64,000 nucleotides of DNA from Streptomyces sp. NBC_01707 (GCF_041438805.1 NZ_CP109190.1:62001-126000), one strand, 5' to 3'. Positions 43,569-52,746 are shown, numbered from the stretch's first letter. Made by a program: numbers and translations. The notes: generated by a model from the sequence alone, not told the origin.

Positions 43569-44768
43569 ATGATGAGCCGGATATGGGCGGGGATCGACAG
43601 TGGCAAGGGCCACCATCACAGCCTGGCGTTGGATGCCGACGGGAAGACCCTCCTGTCGCGGCGGGTCGTCAACGACGAGCCCGAGCTGCTGAAGCTCATT
43701 GGTGATGTCCTGGACCTGGCCGACGGCCGTCAGGTCACCTGGGCCATCGATATGACTGGCGGGGAACCCGCGCTGCTGCTGGCCCTGCTGATCAATCACG
43801 GCCAGGAGGTCCTCTACATTCCCGGCCGCCTGGTGAACCGGGCTTCCGACGGTTACCGCGGTGAGGGCAAGACCGACGCCCGCGACGCCTACGTCATTGC
43901 CGACCAGGCCAGGATGCGCCGCGACCTGCGGCCCATCCACCCCGGCGACGAAGCCGCCATCGAGCTCAAGCTGCTGACCGGACGCCGGGTCGACCTGGTC
44001 GAGGACCGCACCCGCTCCGTGAACCGCCTGCGCGGCACCCTGCTGAGCATGTTCCCGGCCCTGGAGAGAGCCCTGGACGTGACCAACACCGGCCCGCTCA
44101 AGCTCCTGACGGGCTACCAGACCCCGTCCGCGATCCGCCGCGCCGGGGCCACGCGGCTGACCAAGTGGCTGGCCAACCGCAAGGTCCGCAACGCAAGAGC
44201 CCTGGCCGAAGCCGCCATCGAGGCCGCCGACCGCCAGCACACCGCAATCCCCGGGGAGAAGACCATCGCCAAGCTGGTTCACACCCTGGCCGAGGAGGTG
44301 ATGACCCTCAACGAGCAGATCTCCGAGATGGACAAGCTCATCGAGGGCCGGTTTCGCGAGCACGAGCTCGCCGACATAGTCCAGAGTGTCCCAGGCATCG
44401 GTGCCATCCTCGGTGCCGAGTTCCTCGCCGCCGTCGGCGGCAGCCTGGACGAATTCGACTCCCCGGACGCCTTGGCGGCCTTCGCCGGTGTCGCCCCCGC
44501 ACCGCGCGACTCGGGCAAAGTCAGCGGCAATCTCCACCGGCCGGCCGCCTACCACCGTCGGCTCCAGCGCGTCTTCTACACTTCCGCGTTGGTCAGCGTC
44601 CGGTGCGACTCGAACTCGCGGAAGTTCTACGACCGCAAACGCGCCGAGGGGAAGAAGCACGTTCAAGCCGTGCTCGCACTCGCCCGCCGACGCGTCAACG
44701 TCCTTTGGGCGCTGATCCGTGACCGACGGTGCTACGAGGTCACACCACCAGTGAACACAGCCGCTTGA
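43569..44768 (+). CDS. IS110-family transposase 2
   Basis: 399 aa. DEDD domain WAGIDSGKGHHHSLALDADG, TWAIDMTGGEPALLLALLIN, GKTDARDAYVIADQARMRRD, then the C-terminal IVQSVPGIGAILGAEFLAAV with the catalytic-serine region DALAAFAGVAPAPRDSGKVS. Full length and intact, so a candidate active recombinase guided by the upstream RNA. About 60-65% similar by eye to transposase 3 at 52747. Confidence 0.9.
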   Translation: MMSRIWAGIDSGKGHHHSLALDADGKTLLSRRVVNDEPELLKLIGDVLDLADGRQVTWAIDMTGGEPALLLALLINHGQEVLYIPGRLVNRASDGYRGEGKTDARDAYVIADQARMRRDLRPIHPGDEAAIELKLLTGRRVDLVEDRTRSVNRLRGTLLSMFPALERALDVTNTGPLKLLTGYQTPSAIRRAGATRLTKWLANRKVRNARALAEAAIEAADRQHTAIPGEKTIAKLVHTLAEEVMTLNEQISEMDKLIEGRFREHELADIVQSVPGIGAILGAEFLAAVGGSLDEFDSPDALAAFAGVAPAPRDSGKVSGNLHRPAAYHRRLQRVFYTSALVSVRCDSNSRKFYDRKRAEGKKHVQAVLALARRRVNVLWALIRDRRCYEVTPPVNTAA

Positions 44769-45056
44769 CAACAACATTAGGAAGCGAGTGCGGTCTCGTA
44801 GTCGGCGGGACTGAGGTAGCCGAGGCTGCTGTGCAGTCGGTGCAAGTTGTACCAGCCTTCAATGAAGTCGAAGATCGCAGTGCGGGCGGCTGCCCGGCTG
44901 GGCCAGACGGCGGTATCGAGCAATTCGCGCTTGATGGTCGAGAAGAACGACTCAGCGAGCGCGTTGTCCCAGCACTGGCCGGTGCGGCCGACCGACAGTC
45001 GAACGCCGAACTTGTCGGCCAGTACTGCGAATTGGTGGCTGGTGTATTGGCTGGAC

Positions 45057-48000
45057 TCAACCTGTCGTTGCAACACCGGCTTGTTGGAGCAAGAGTAGCT
45101 GCTCGTTGAATGCCTCGGCCGGGGTCCTCCAACCAAGTGTCTTGCGGGGTCTGGTGTTCAGCGCGTGAGCAACGGCTTCGATTTCTTCGGCGGACCAGCG
45201 CGAGAGGTCGGTGCCCTTCGGGAAGTACTGGCGCAGGAGTCCGTTGGTGTTCTCGTTCGTTCCTCGCTGCCATGGGCTGTGCGGATCAGCGAAGAACACG
45301 GGGATACAGGTCTCGACCCGGAACTGCGTATGCGCGGACATTTCCTTGCCACGGTCCCAGGTCAGCGATCGAGCGAGCTGCGCGGGCAGGGTCGACATCG
45401 TTGTGGCCAGCGCGTTCTTCATCGATATTGCGCCGTAGCCGGCCAACGCAGGACCGTTCTTCGTCCGTTGGATCTCGCCGTACCCCTCTTCCCGGGGCAG
45501 GTGGACCAGCATGGTGAACCTGGTCGTTCGCTCCACGACGGTGCCGACCGCTGAACGTTCCAGCCCGATGATCAGTCGGGTAGCGGGGACGCATTACTGC
45601 GTCCCCGCCCCCTCAGAACCGTGCACGCAGCTTTCACCGCACACGGCTCAAGCAAGCCCCAGAGGCTCGTCGGCAGGCAAAAGTGCTGGACTCGTCATCG
45701 TGGCGGTTCCATTCCGCCGTTGACAATGGGTGTGGAGGAGACGGAGTCGTTGACCGTCCGGCGTGCTCTCGTCCGGGAACGCGATGTATTGCTTGGAGAT
45801 CGCTTTCCGGATGATGACCCGCCATGTTTCCCATTCTTGTGGGCTTTGTGGCGGGTGGTCGGCGTGCAGCAGGAGCCCTCCGCAGATCGAGCAACGGCCG
45901 TGTTGTGCCTGTAGTAGGCGCACGGTCGTGGCGTCGACTGGTAGAGGGGTTCCCTTGCGTCGCCGCTGAGCCCAATAGGATTCCAGGGCTGGGTCGTCCG
46001 GGGACGCCTTCCCCTTGACCAACTGGTGCCGGACTATCTTCGTCCAGGAGAACTTGGGCAGGTAGGCGCCGCTGTCGCGGTCACCGAACACCCACCGGTC
46101 ATTCCTGGACCTGTTGAACCGGCCGAAGTACTTGTCGGATATCCAGCGCTTCGGCTTGTTCGGGTGGTGGCTGTGCTTGGCCCACTTGTAAGCGAGCTTC
46201 CACATGTGATTGTCCAGCGCCGTGAAGATCTCGCTGGACACCACCGTCCGGTAGTAGGCCGACCAGCCCCGCACGATCGGGTTGATCTTCTTGAGTACCG
46301 CACCGGCGTTAGCTCCTCGCAGGGCCGCCATTTCGGTGCTGAGCCGTTCCCGTATCCGTCTCTGGGCCGCTTTGCTCGGTTTGATCAGCAGCTTGCCGTG
46401 ATAGCGGCGGACGTTGAACCCCAGGAAGTCGAATCCGCTCTCCGCGTGAACGATTCGTGTCTTGTCCTCGTGGAAGGCGAGTCCTCTGGGCGTCAGCCAT
46501 GCAGCCAGCCGTTCCTTGACCTGCTCGGCCTGTTCACGGCTGGTGCACATCGCGACAAAATCATCTGCGTACCGCACCAGCACGGGGCTGCCGCTTTGTG
46601 CACTCCCGGCATCTCTGCCGGTGGTGTAATAGCGGACCCCTGCGGCTTCCTCCATTCCGTGCAGGGCCACGTTGAAGAGCAACGGGCTGATCACCCCACC
46701 TTGCGGAGTTCCCTCCTCGGTCGGGGCGAACCGACCGCGATCCACGACCCCGGCCTTCAGCCACTGACGGACCAATCCCCGAGCGGGGAAGGTGCCGAGA
46801 GCGGCCATAAGCCGGGCGTGGTCGATACGGTCGAACGCCGCCGTCAGGTCCGCGTCGAGTACCCACGCACGCTGCGGGTTCTTCCCGTTGAGCGTGGAGT
46901 AGATGGCCCCCATCGCGTCGTGACAGCCACGGCCGGGCCGAAAGCCGTACGACTTCGGCTCGAACCGCGCTTCCCACTCGGGCTCCAATGCTCCCAATGC
47001 CACAGCTTGCAGGCACCGGTCAACAATCACGGGAATCCCGAGTCCGCGCTTCTTCATGGTTCCCGGCTTGGGGATGAACACCCGCTTGACGGGCTTGGGA
47101 ATCCACGGTCGGGCACGGTGCTGAACCCAATTGGCCAATGCGGCCTTGGACTGGGAAATTAGCACCACCTGTCCGTCGACTCCCGTCGTCGCGCGTCCAG
47201 CGTTGATCTCCGTGACCCGGCGCACGCTCAGGAGCGTATTCGAGCGGGACCGGAGCATCAGCTTCTGCAAATTGCGGACCTTCTTCAGGTCCCCTGCCTG
47301 CGATGCCGTGAAGATTCTCTGCCGCAGACGCCGTACGTCTTCCTCGACCCGCCGCCAGTCAATCGACGCCCAGTCCAAGTCTTCGCCCTCGGGTCCGTTC
47401 ACCGGAGCAGGCGCAGCCGGAAGGGCCGAAGCCGCCCCGTCCGCTATCTGCATGGTGTCCAACTTGCCCCTCGGTTCCGTCGTCTTTGTTCAGTGATTCT
47501 GCACAGGCTCACCCGGCCCACGTCAGCACCCTTTCGGGTCCGGGCAGATCACCCGTATCCGGACGGTTATGCGGGGCGACCGGCGGAGAGTCCGATCGTC
47601 TGCCCCGGGTTCCCGTTTCCTTTCGGCTTCCGGCGTTAGCTTCTTGGGCCGTCCTGTTCCCGCTGAGGAGTTAAGCCTTCCTTACGGGCGGCTGACCGGG
47701 CCAAAACGGCCCGGACCCCAACGGGGTTTCCACGTTCCGCACGAATGAGATACGACCGGGGTGGGTGCTCCCTTTACCCCGAGGCGGCGGTGCCCACCTG
47801 GCCGGAGTGACCTCTACCGGCCAGCGCCTGCCGCTTCTCAACGGCTAGCCATCCACCCCACTCACGCACTCCATCGGCGGGGCTTGGGATCACGAGGCAT
47901 CATCGGGAGTTCATATACTTCACCCGGCCGGTCTTCCCCTTGCCGGTAACTCCCGGATGGAACGGAAGTCCTTGGGCTTTCCCCTGAGCTTCGCACCACG

Positions 48001-49008
48001 CCGTTACCGGCATCGCACGCCAAGGGCGGGGACGGGTCTTATGGACACGCACCCGTGACTGCACCTACAGCTTCATCAACTGCCTCTCCAATCGGTCAGT
48101 CCACTCAAATTCGTGCAACTTCGTGTCGCACAATCCCCTTCCCAGTGGCCGGGGACAGCGCGGTCCTCGGCCTCGGCGGGCCTCTCGCTGATCAACGCTT
48201 CTGGCGTGACGTGCGCCCAGGCCTTCCGCCGTGAACGCGCCCGCGGCGCACGCAGAGCGCGACCGGTCCGAAGACACAGGATGAGCTCGCGTTTCAGCGC
48301 CCCGCGGCCCTGGATGTAGAGGGCCTGGTAGATCGCCTCGTGACTGATGCGCATGGATTCATCATCCGGGAAATCGAGCTTGATCCGGTTCGCGATCTGT
48401 TCCGGACTCCATGCCTGAACCCACGCACGATCCTTGCGATGCGGCTTGTTCCGCCCCGTCCACGAGCCCGTCACCGGTCCCGCGATCGGCATACCGCCAG
48501 ATGTGGCGATCTGGCCGGACAGCCTCTCCTGGACGTAGGCGTGCAACCTCGGATTGGCGACCAACTTCGCTGTCTTCGGACGCCGGGCCGCCATATCTGC
48601 TTTCCACTGCGCCACCGACGCCCGGTAGTCGAGCTTCCCACTTCTTGTGGCGGCGTTGCGTCGCAGCTCGCGGGAGATCGTGCCTGGATTACGACCGACG
48701 TCTCGAGCGATCTCGCGCACTCCCTTGCCCTGGGCCCTGAGCAACGCGATCTCCTCTCGTTCGGAAAACGACGGGTACCTGCCCGAGGGCGGCTTCGAAT
48801 CGAACGGTCGCATGCCGCCACACTGGCGGCACCAGCGCGTCGCAACAGCCGGCGCCACGCCGATGACGGCGGCAGCCTCCTCAGCGAGAAGGCCCTTGGC
48901 GATCTCCGTCCAGAACGCCGCCTCGATATGACGCTGATACTTCGGATGCCCCGGAGACCTCAGCTTCGGACGCAGCGCCCGGTCCGCTGCCTGCTGACGA
49001 CGCACCAT
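45057..49008 (-). CDS. IS30-family transposase in two exons separated by a group II intron
   Basis: Exon 1 is 49008-48132 (MVRRQQAADRALRPKLRSPG; HTH REIARDVGRNPGTISRELRR; ending PGHWEGD plus one base). Exon 2 is 45574-45057 (IIGLERSAVGTVVERTTRFT; TWDRGKEMSAHTQFRVETCI; PHSPWQRGTNENTNGLLRQY). Joined they give 1395 bases, exactly 465 codons with no internal stop, reading EGDLIIGLERS at the splice point. The catalytic D (HWEGD), D (TWDRG) and E (NENTNGL) are all present, so the enzyme could be active after splicing. Confidence 0.88.
45575..48131 (-). mobile_element. Group II intron
   Basis: 2557 bp. The 5' end reads GTGCGACACGAAGTTGC, the canonical start, at 48131. The 3' end is CTACCCGAC at 45575, ending A-Y as required. 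Domain V is recognisable on the minus strand near 45610-45645 (GAGCCGTGTGCGGTGAAAGC, then GCACGGTTC), followed by a domain VI hairpin with GGGGACGCA/TGCGTCCCC. The 670 bp between 48131 and the reverse-transcriptase start are ribozyme domains I-IV. A GATCCC at 47886-47891 (minus) could be EBS1, pairing with exon GGGATT. It lies in an IS30 transposase gene. Confidence 0.9.
45648..47462 (-). CDS. ltrA: Group II intron reverse transcriptase/maturase with HNH domain
   Basis: 604 aa. N-terminal RT-0/RT-1 region (WASIDWRRVEEDVRRLRQRI; KRVFIPKPGTMKKRGLGIPV), RT core with AWVLDADLTAAFDRIDHARL, EGTPQGGVISPLLFNVALHG and the active-site VLVRYADDFVAMCTSREQAE. Maturase X domain INPIVRGWSAYYRTVVSSEI. The C-terminus has an HNH nuclease-like region (GRCSICGGLLLHADH; LLHTHCQRRNG). 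It aids splicing and copies the intron into DNA. All catalytic motifs are intact. The domain V ribozyme region overlaps the stop. Confidence 0.95.
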   Translation of the reverse strand: MDTMQIADGAASALPAAPAPVNGPEGEDLDWASIDWRRVEEDVRRLRQRIFTASQAGDLKKVRNLQKLMLRSRSNTLLSVRRVTEINAGRATTGVDGQVVLISQSKAALANWVQHRARPWIPKPVKRVFIPKPGTMKKRGLGIPVIVDRCLQAVALGALEPEWEARFEPKSYGFRPGRGCHDAMGAIYSTLNGKNPQRAWVLDADLTAAFDRIDHARLMAALGTFPARGLVRQWLKAGVVDRGRFAPTEEGTPQGGVISPLLFNVALHGMEEAAGVRYYTTGRDAGSAQSGSPVLVRYADDFVAMCTSREQAEQVKERLAAWLTPRGLAFHEDKTRIVHAESGFDFLGFNVRRYHGKLLIKPSKAAQRRIRERLSTEMAALRGANAGAVLKKINPIVRGWSAYYRTVVSSEIFTALDNHMWKLAYKWAKHSHHPNKPKRWISDKYFGRFNRSRNDRWVFGDRDSGAYLPKFSWTKIVRHQLVKGKASPDDPALESYWAQRRRKGTPLPVDATTVRLLQAQHGRCSICGGLLLHADHPPQSPQEWETWRVIIRKAISKQYIAFPDESTPDGQRLRLLHTHCQRRNGTATMTSPALLPADEPLGLA

Positions 49009-49635
49009 CCAACACCTCCATGCGTACGAGGTGTTGCGACGACCAGTTGAATCCGCCTTGGCAGCCACGGTCCGAGTGGAAGATCACTGGACGGGTGGGA
49101 TGGCGCTGGCGGCAGGCGGCTGTGAGGGCGTCGGCGACCAGGTCGGTCCGCAGGTGATCGGCGGTTGCCCAGCCGATCACGCGGCGGGAGGCGATGTCGA
49201 TGTCGCCGCACCAGCGGGTGTCGATCGCCGTGGGATCGGGGGTGAAGTCCCGAAGGACAAGGTCGGGCCGAAAGGCGGCTCGCGGATCAGGGATCGTGGT
49301 CAGGTGCCGCCGTCTGCGGTGGCGGCCCTGCAGGCCGGCCGCCCGCATCAGCCGGGCGACCCGGCGGCGGCCGCAGCCGGCACCTTTCCGTTGCAACGCT
49401 GCGTGGATGCGCGGGGCTCCGTAAGTGCCGCGCGAGTGCTGGTGGACTGCGGCAATCTGCCCAGTCAGTTCAGCATCGCGGACCGCCCGCGGACCGGGTT
49501 TTCCGGTGCGGCGGGCGTAGAAGGCGGTTCGGGAGACCTTCAGCAGTTCACACGCGCGCTTGACGTTGTGGCCGCTCTGCTTCTCCGCCTCGATGAACGG
49601 GTGCACCGTCACCGGGTCTCCTTGATGCTCCTATG

Positions 49636-50695
49636 TCAAGCAGCCAACTCGACTGGCTCCGTCGCAGGTTGGGCGTGCTGAAGCCGTGCGGGCTCGTCGG
49701 CAAGTAGGGCACGGAAGACCCGGTCCGAGATGCGGCGTTTGAGTACGCGGAGAGCCTCTTTCGCGGTCTTTCCGGCCGCAATCAGCTTGGCGTAGTAGGC
49801 GGCTCCCTCACCTGTTCCACGAACCTGCGTGACCGCGATCATGTGGAGGGTTGTTGATTGTCCGATTGCCGCCTCGGTTGAGTCGAACCCTGACCTTGTT
49901 CGAGGACCAGACCGGGATCGGCGCGGTGCCGTTGAAGCGCGCGAACGCGTCCTTCGATTTGAAACGGGCGGCGCCGGCGGTCTCGCCGAGGATTGCTGCG
50001 GCCCCGATCGCCCCGCAGCCTGGGACCTCCAGAAGGGCAGGCGCGAGATCGCGCACCAGGCGCCGCAGCCGCCCTTCCAGGGCATTGATCCGCTCAGTGA
50101 GCCCTCGACACTCCGCGATCAAGTCGATGGCAATCTCGACGACTACCCCCGCCCGACCAGACAAGGTTGCCTCCAGCGCGTCGAAGACACACAGGCGGCG
50201 CAGGCCACGCGAGGGTACGGGCAACTCGGGGTCGATCTCGTGAAGGAACCAGCGAAGCTTGTTGGCCGCGGCTGTCCGCCGGCGGACCAACAGGCGACGG
50301 TGGTCGGCTATCAGCTTCGCGTCACGGTACGGGCCGTCCAGGCAGGCCTTCGGCAGGTCAGGCTCTCGCAGGGCGACCCGGGCCACCGCCTCGGCATCGA
50401 TCGGATCCGACTTCCCGCGCTCACGGGCAGAGCGACGCGCACCGGCCATCAGCCTCGTGTGCACGCGGACGACGGAGTGGCGGGCGGCCAGGAGGTCGAC
50501 CTCGAAGCGACGGGTAAGGTGCCGGCAGTCCTCCACTGCAACCAGGACGTGGCCGAACTGCTGCATCCACTCGCATCCTTGCTGATGACCAGTGGTGGTT
50601 GCGGCGATTGTGAGCTGGGCCAGCCGCCGTCCGAGCGGGTCGACAGCGACCAGGGTGTGGGTCTTCTTGTGAGCGTCGACGCCGACCACGATCAT
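49636..50695 (-). pseudogene. IS110-family transposase 4 with one frameshift
   Basis: ATG 50695: MIVVGVDAHKKTHTLVAVDP, LVAVEDCRHLTRRFEVDLLA, RERGKSDPIDAEAVARVALR, then ALLEVPGCGAIGAAAILGET and DAFARFNGTAPIPVWSSNKV. Near 49855 the frame shifts; the proper ending is LHMIAVTQVRGTGEGAAYYA, RVLKRRISDRVFRALLADEP, stopping at 49636. One base would restore about 352 aa. Only the C-terminal 70 residues are out of frame. Confidence 0.82.
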
Positions 50696-50929
50696 GAAGG
50701 TGCCTCCAACAGCGGGCGCGGGGATCCGGTGCCGGGTCCGCCGCGGGGGCACGCCTCAATCGGGCTGAGAGCACGCTCCTATCAAGCCACTCCACGGGGA
50801 CGCCAGGGCCGGCGGGGCGGCACATCAAGGACAAGCCACCGCGAACGGGGCAGCGAAAAGAGAGCCAACCCCGCCGGTCCTGCCACTCTGACACCACCCG
50901 GATGCCGGTGACCCTTACTTTGGCATTGA
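50696..50929 (-). ncRNA. Candidate IS110 bridge RNA region, element 4
   Basis: 234 bp without a supported gene between the transposase start and the element end, the position of the bridge RNA in IS110 elements. GC-rich and able to fold, but I found no second copy for covariation. Weak, by analogy only. Confidence 0.3.
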
Positions 50930-51232
50930 CGCGAAGAAAGCCGTCGCACGCTTGAGGATGTCAACGTCCTCACGAAGCCTGCGGTTCTCGCGCCGCAACG
51001 CGGCCAGCTCCTCACGTTCACTGCTGGTCAAGCCATCTCGTTCACCCGCGTCGACCTCGGCTTGGCTGACCCACAGTCGCACCGCCGTCTCGGTGAGATC
51101 GAAGTCCTTGGCGATCTGACCGACCGAGCGGTCACCGCGACGGCACAGCTCGACGATCTCGGCCTTGAACTCCGGCGTGAACGAACGCCGAGGCCGAGGC
51201 TTCTTCTTCCCCATGCTCTCCATGATGGACAT
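50915..51232 (-). CDS. IS3 orfA, 3' end altered by IS110
   Basis: MSIMESMGKKKPRPRRSFTP, EFKAEIVELCRRGDRSVGQI (HTH), TETAVRLWVSQAEVDAGERD, ending LREDVDILKRATAFFASMPK. The normal ending FFAKETR is replaced by SMPK from the IS110 insertion at 50930. In IS3, orfA binds the ends and joins orfB by a -1 frameshift; with the insertion that fusion cannot form. Confidence 0.85.
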   Translation of the reverse strand: MSIMESMGKKKPRPRRSFTPEFKAEIVELCRRGDRSVGQIAKDFDLTETAVRLWVSQAEVDAGERDGLTSSEREELAALRRENRRLREDVDILKRATAFFASMPK

Positions 51233-51287
51233 CCTCCCGGGGCCGAAGCCCCTGATCTCCGATGTCCGTCAAAGCGGATCAAGCCCA

Positions 51288-51373
51288 GTCTCTCCCGGTG
51301 TTCGCCCAGCATGTGAGCCTGTGCGGGGACACGCAGCGACCTAATAGGAGGGCTCAGTGGCCCGACATCCGAT
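51288..51373. other. Detached upstream end of IS110 element 1
   Basis: From GTCTCTCCCGGTGTTCGCCC through GGACACGCAGCGACCTAATA to GGCCCGACATCCGAT. It reads toward the IS3 right end; removing IS3 places it directly before the IS110-1 ribosome site. CCTAATAGGAGGGCTCAGTG is typical of Streptomyces IS110-type left ends as I recall them. The IS630 begins just after. Confidence 0.45.
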
Positions 51374-51375
51374 TA

Positions 51376-52519
51376 CTGAGGTTTTCGGGTTGTCGTCGGG
51401 TAGTGACGGTTCATGATCCCTGCGGTATGCCGGTGGTATGCGTTATCCGGAGGGTGGGGGCCTGACTGCTGAGCGTCGGGCGTTTCGTGAGGGGATCCGG
51501 CTGAAGGCTGGCGAGCGGTTCGCGGCGGGTGAGAAGACCGCGGTGATCGCGAAGGATCTGCGGGTGAGTGTGCGGTCGGTGGAACGCTGGCGCCGTGCCT
51601 GGCGCGAGAGTGGCATGGAGGCCTTGCGTTCCGCAGGCCCGGCCAACTCTCCGACCGTTACCGATTCCCAGTTCGCCGTGCTCGAGGACGAACTCGGCAA
51701 GGGCCCGTCGGCGCACGGTTTCGAAGATGAACGTTGGACCCTGGCCCGGGTCCAGACGGTGATCCGCCGGCGTCTGCGAGTGAGTCTGTCGGTGGCGACC
51801 GTATGGCGGCTGCTGAAACGGCACGGCTGGTCTTGGCAGGCACCTGCCCGCAGAGCCCTCGAACGCGACGAGCGCGCCGTCGAGCTGTGGAAGAAGGAGG
51901 TGTGGCCGCGGGTAAAAGCCTCGCGGCGGCCCATGGTGGCTGGATCGTCTTCGAGGACGAGGCCGGGTTCTCCATGACGCCGCCCCGCGCCCGCACCTGG
52001 GGCCGGCGCGGACACACCCCCGTCATCCGGGTGAGAGGCAGATCCCGTCGCCGGACCTCGGTGGCAGCCTTGTGCTGCTACAAACCTGGCGAGAAAAGCC
52101 GTCTCGTCCATCGGCCCCGCAACCACCTCCTGCTCAAGGGCGCACGCAAGAGCTTCTCCTGGCAGGACTACCGCGATCTGCTGGTCCGCGCTCACATCCA
52201 GCTCGGCGGGCCGATCGTGGTGGTCTGGGACAATCTGAACACCCACCTGGCTGCTGGGCTGAAACGGTACGAGGCCGAAAACGACTGGCTCACCACCATC
52301 CGCCTCCCGCCCTATGCACCCGACCTGAACCCCGTCGAGGCCGTCTGGTCACTCGTGCGCAGAGCCACGGCCAACACCGCCTTCGACACACCCGACGACC
52401 TCGACCGCACACTTCGCCGCGAGTTACGCAGAATCCAGATCCGGCCCCACCTGATCGACGGCTGCCTCACCGCCACGGGCCTGGCTATCAACCCACCGAC
52501 CTCACCCTGAAAACCTCCT
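51376..52519. mobile_element. IS630-family element flanked by TA
   Basis: Short inverted ends CTGAGGTTTTC (51376) and GAAAACCTCCT (to 52519), each bordered by TA (51374-51375; 52520-52521), the standard IS630/mariner target. Length 1144 bp. It lies between the IS110-1 left end and IS110-3. Confidence 0.8.
51438..52510 (+). CDS. IS630-family transposase, two frames joined by a -1 shift
   Basis: The first frame (GTG/ATG near 51438) reads RYPEGGGLTAERRAFREGIR, a paired-like HTH (VIAKDLRVSVRSVERWRRAW) and WRLLKRHGWSWQAPARRALE. At GTAAAAGCC near 51913 the sense passes to the -1 frame: SLAAAHGGWIVFEDEAGFSM (Asp), PIVVVWDNLNTHLAAGLKRY (Asp) and LPPYAPDLNPVEAVWSLVRR (Glu). A -1 programmed shift at an A-run is normal for IS630. 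The joined product is about 357 aa with the full DDE triad, so it may be functional. Confidence 0.85.
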
Positions 52520-52544
52520 TACGTTGTTGATGGGTCGATTCCGG

Positions 52545-52743
52545 TCACTCGTAGGATCGGGAGGCCCAGGGGCACTGGGTGTGGCTGTCAACCTCATGCC
52601 GCACATGTGGCTTCTACTGATTGGCCGCCCAGTGCCCCGCGACGACTCGGCCACTGATTGGGATACGCGCGACAAGATCGCTTGGTAAGGACACGCTGGC
52701 GAGGTCGTCTGCTGGGACAAGTAGAGGAACGATCTCGGAGGTG
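52545..52743 (+). ncRNA. Candidate IS110 bridge RNA region, element 3
   Basis: A perfect 11-bp stem GGGGCACTGGG (52569-52579) with CCCAGTGCCCC (52628-52638), 48-base interval, in 200 bp of non-coding DNA ahead of the transposase. Element 2 has GGGGTGCTGG with CCGGCACCCC at 49-base spacing: positions 5 and 6 change on both strands and keep pairing. This covariation supports a conserved RNA structure. Confidence 0.58.
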
Positions 52744-52746
52744 ACC

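Larger units (their letters stand above)
43345..44785. mobile_element. IS110-family element 2
   Basis: Shares ends with IS110-3 (52525-53995): upstream GTTGAT and CCCAGGGG.YCTGGGTGTGGC, downstream CTTGACAAC.ACATTRGGAA. It lies between the IS3 orfB stop (44777) and the left IS3 inverted repeat. IS110 leaves no terminal inverted repeats or duplication, so boundaries are approximate. Confidence 0.7.
45052..49057. mobile_element. IS30-family element carrying a group II intron
   Basis: 25-bp inverted repeats at 45053-45077 and 49030-49054 match at 21 of 25 positions (GGA.TCAAC..GTCGT.GCAACACC). The transposase gene runs from 49008 to 45057 on the minus strand, with the intron at 45575-48131. Without the intron the element is about 1.45 kb, normal for Streptomyces IS30 types. 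Confidence 0.82.
44777..49612 (-). pseudogene. IS3 orfB transposase, interrupted by IS30
   Basis: The N-terminal part (49612 to about 49058) reads MTVHPFIEAEKQSGHNVKRA, RGTYGAPRIHAALQRKGAGC, TRWCGDIDIASRR and FHSDRGCQ. The C-terminal part (45052 to 44777) resumes QYTSHQFAVLADKFGVRLSV, CWDNALAESFFSTIKRELLD and ends YETALAS. Joining at GCCAA gives an unbroken frame (RGCQYTSHQF) with all three catalytic residues (D, D, E). GCCAA occurs on both sides, consistent with an IS30 target duplication. Inactive while interrupted. Confidence 0.88.
49624..50929. mobile_element. IS110-family element 4, inserted between IS3 orfA and orfB
   Basis: The IS3 sequence TTCTTCGCG joined to AAGGAGACCCGGTGA restores the usual orfA ending FFAKETR and stop. 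The element therefore spans 49624-50929 (1306 bp), without duplication, as expected for IS110. It carries a frameshifted transposase and about 234 bp of upstream non-coding DNA. Confidence 0.8.
43295..51287. mobile_element. IS3-family element carrying nested insertions
   Basis: 27-bp inverted repeats at 43295-43321 and 51261-51287 share CTTG.TCCGCTTTGACGGACA with three mismatches. Removing the nested elements leaves orfA and orfB in the usual order on the minus strand. Inside it lie IS110-2 (beyond the orfB stop), IS30 with a group II intron (in orfB), and IS110-4 (between orfA and orfB). About 8 kb now, originally near 1.2-1.3 kb. Confidence 0.85.
42040..51373. mobile_element. IS110-family element 1 split by a nested IS3 (composite region)
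   Basis: The IS110 transposase gene and its downstream end lie at 42040-43294. The matching upstream non-coding end appears to be at 51288-51373 (GTCTCTCCCGGTGTTC to CTAATAGGAGGGCTCAGTGG), separated by an IS3 with inverted repeats at 43295 and 51287. The ribosome site AGGGGCAGGG lies directly at the IS3 border. Outer boundaries are approximate because IS110 has no terminal inverted repeats. Confidence 0.6.

Noticed and set aside
51438..51977. IS630 frameshift considered as decay
   Set aside because: The shift lies at an A-run where programmed -1 frameshifting is usual in this family, and both parts are otherwise intact; kept as a functional two-frame gene.
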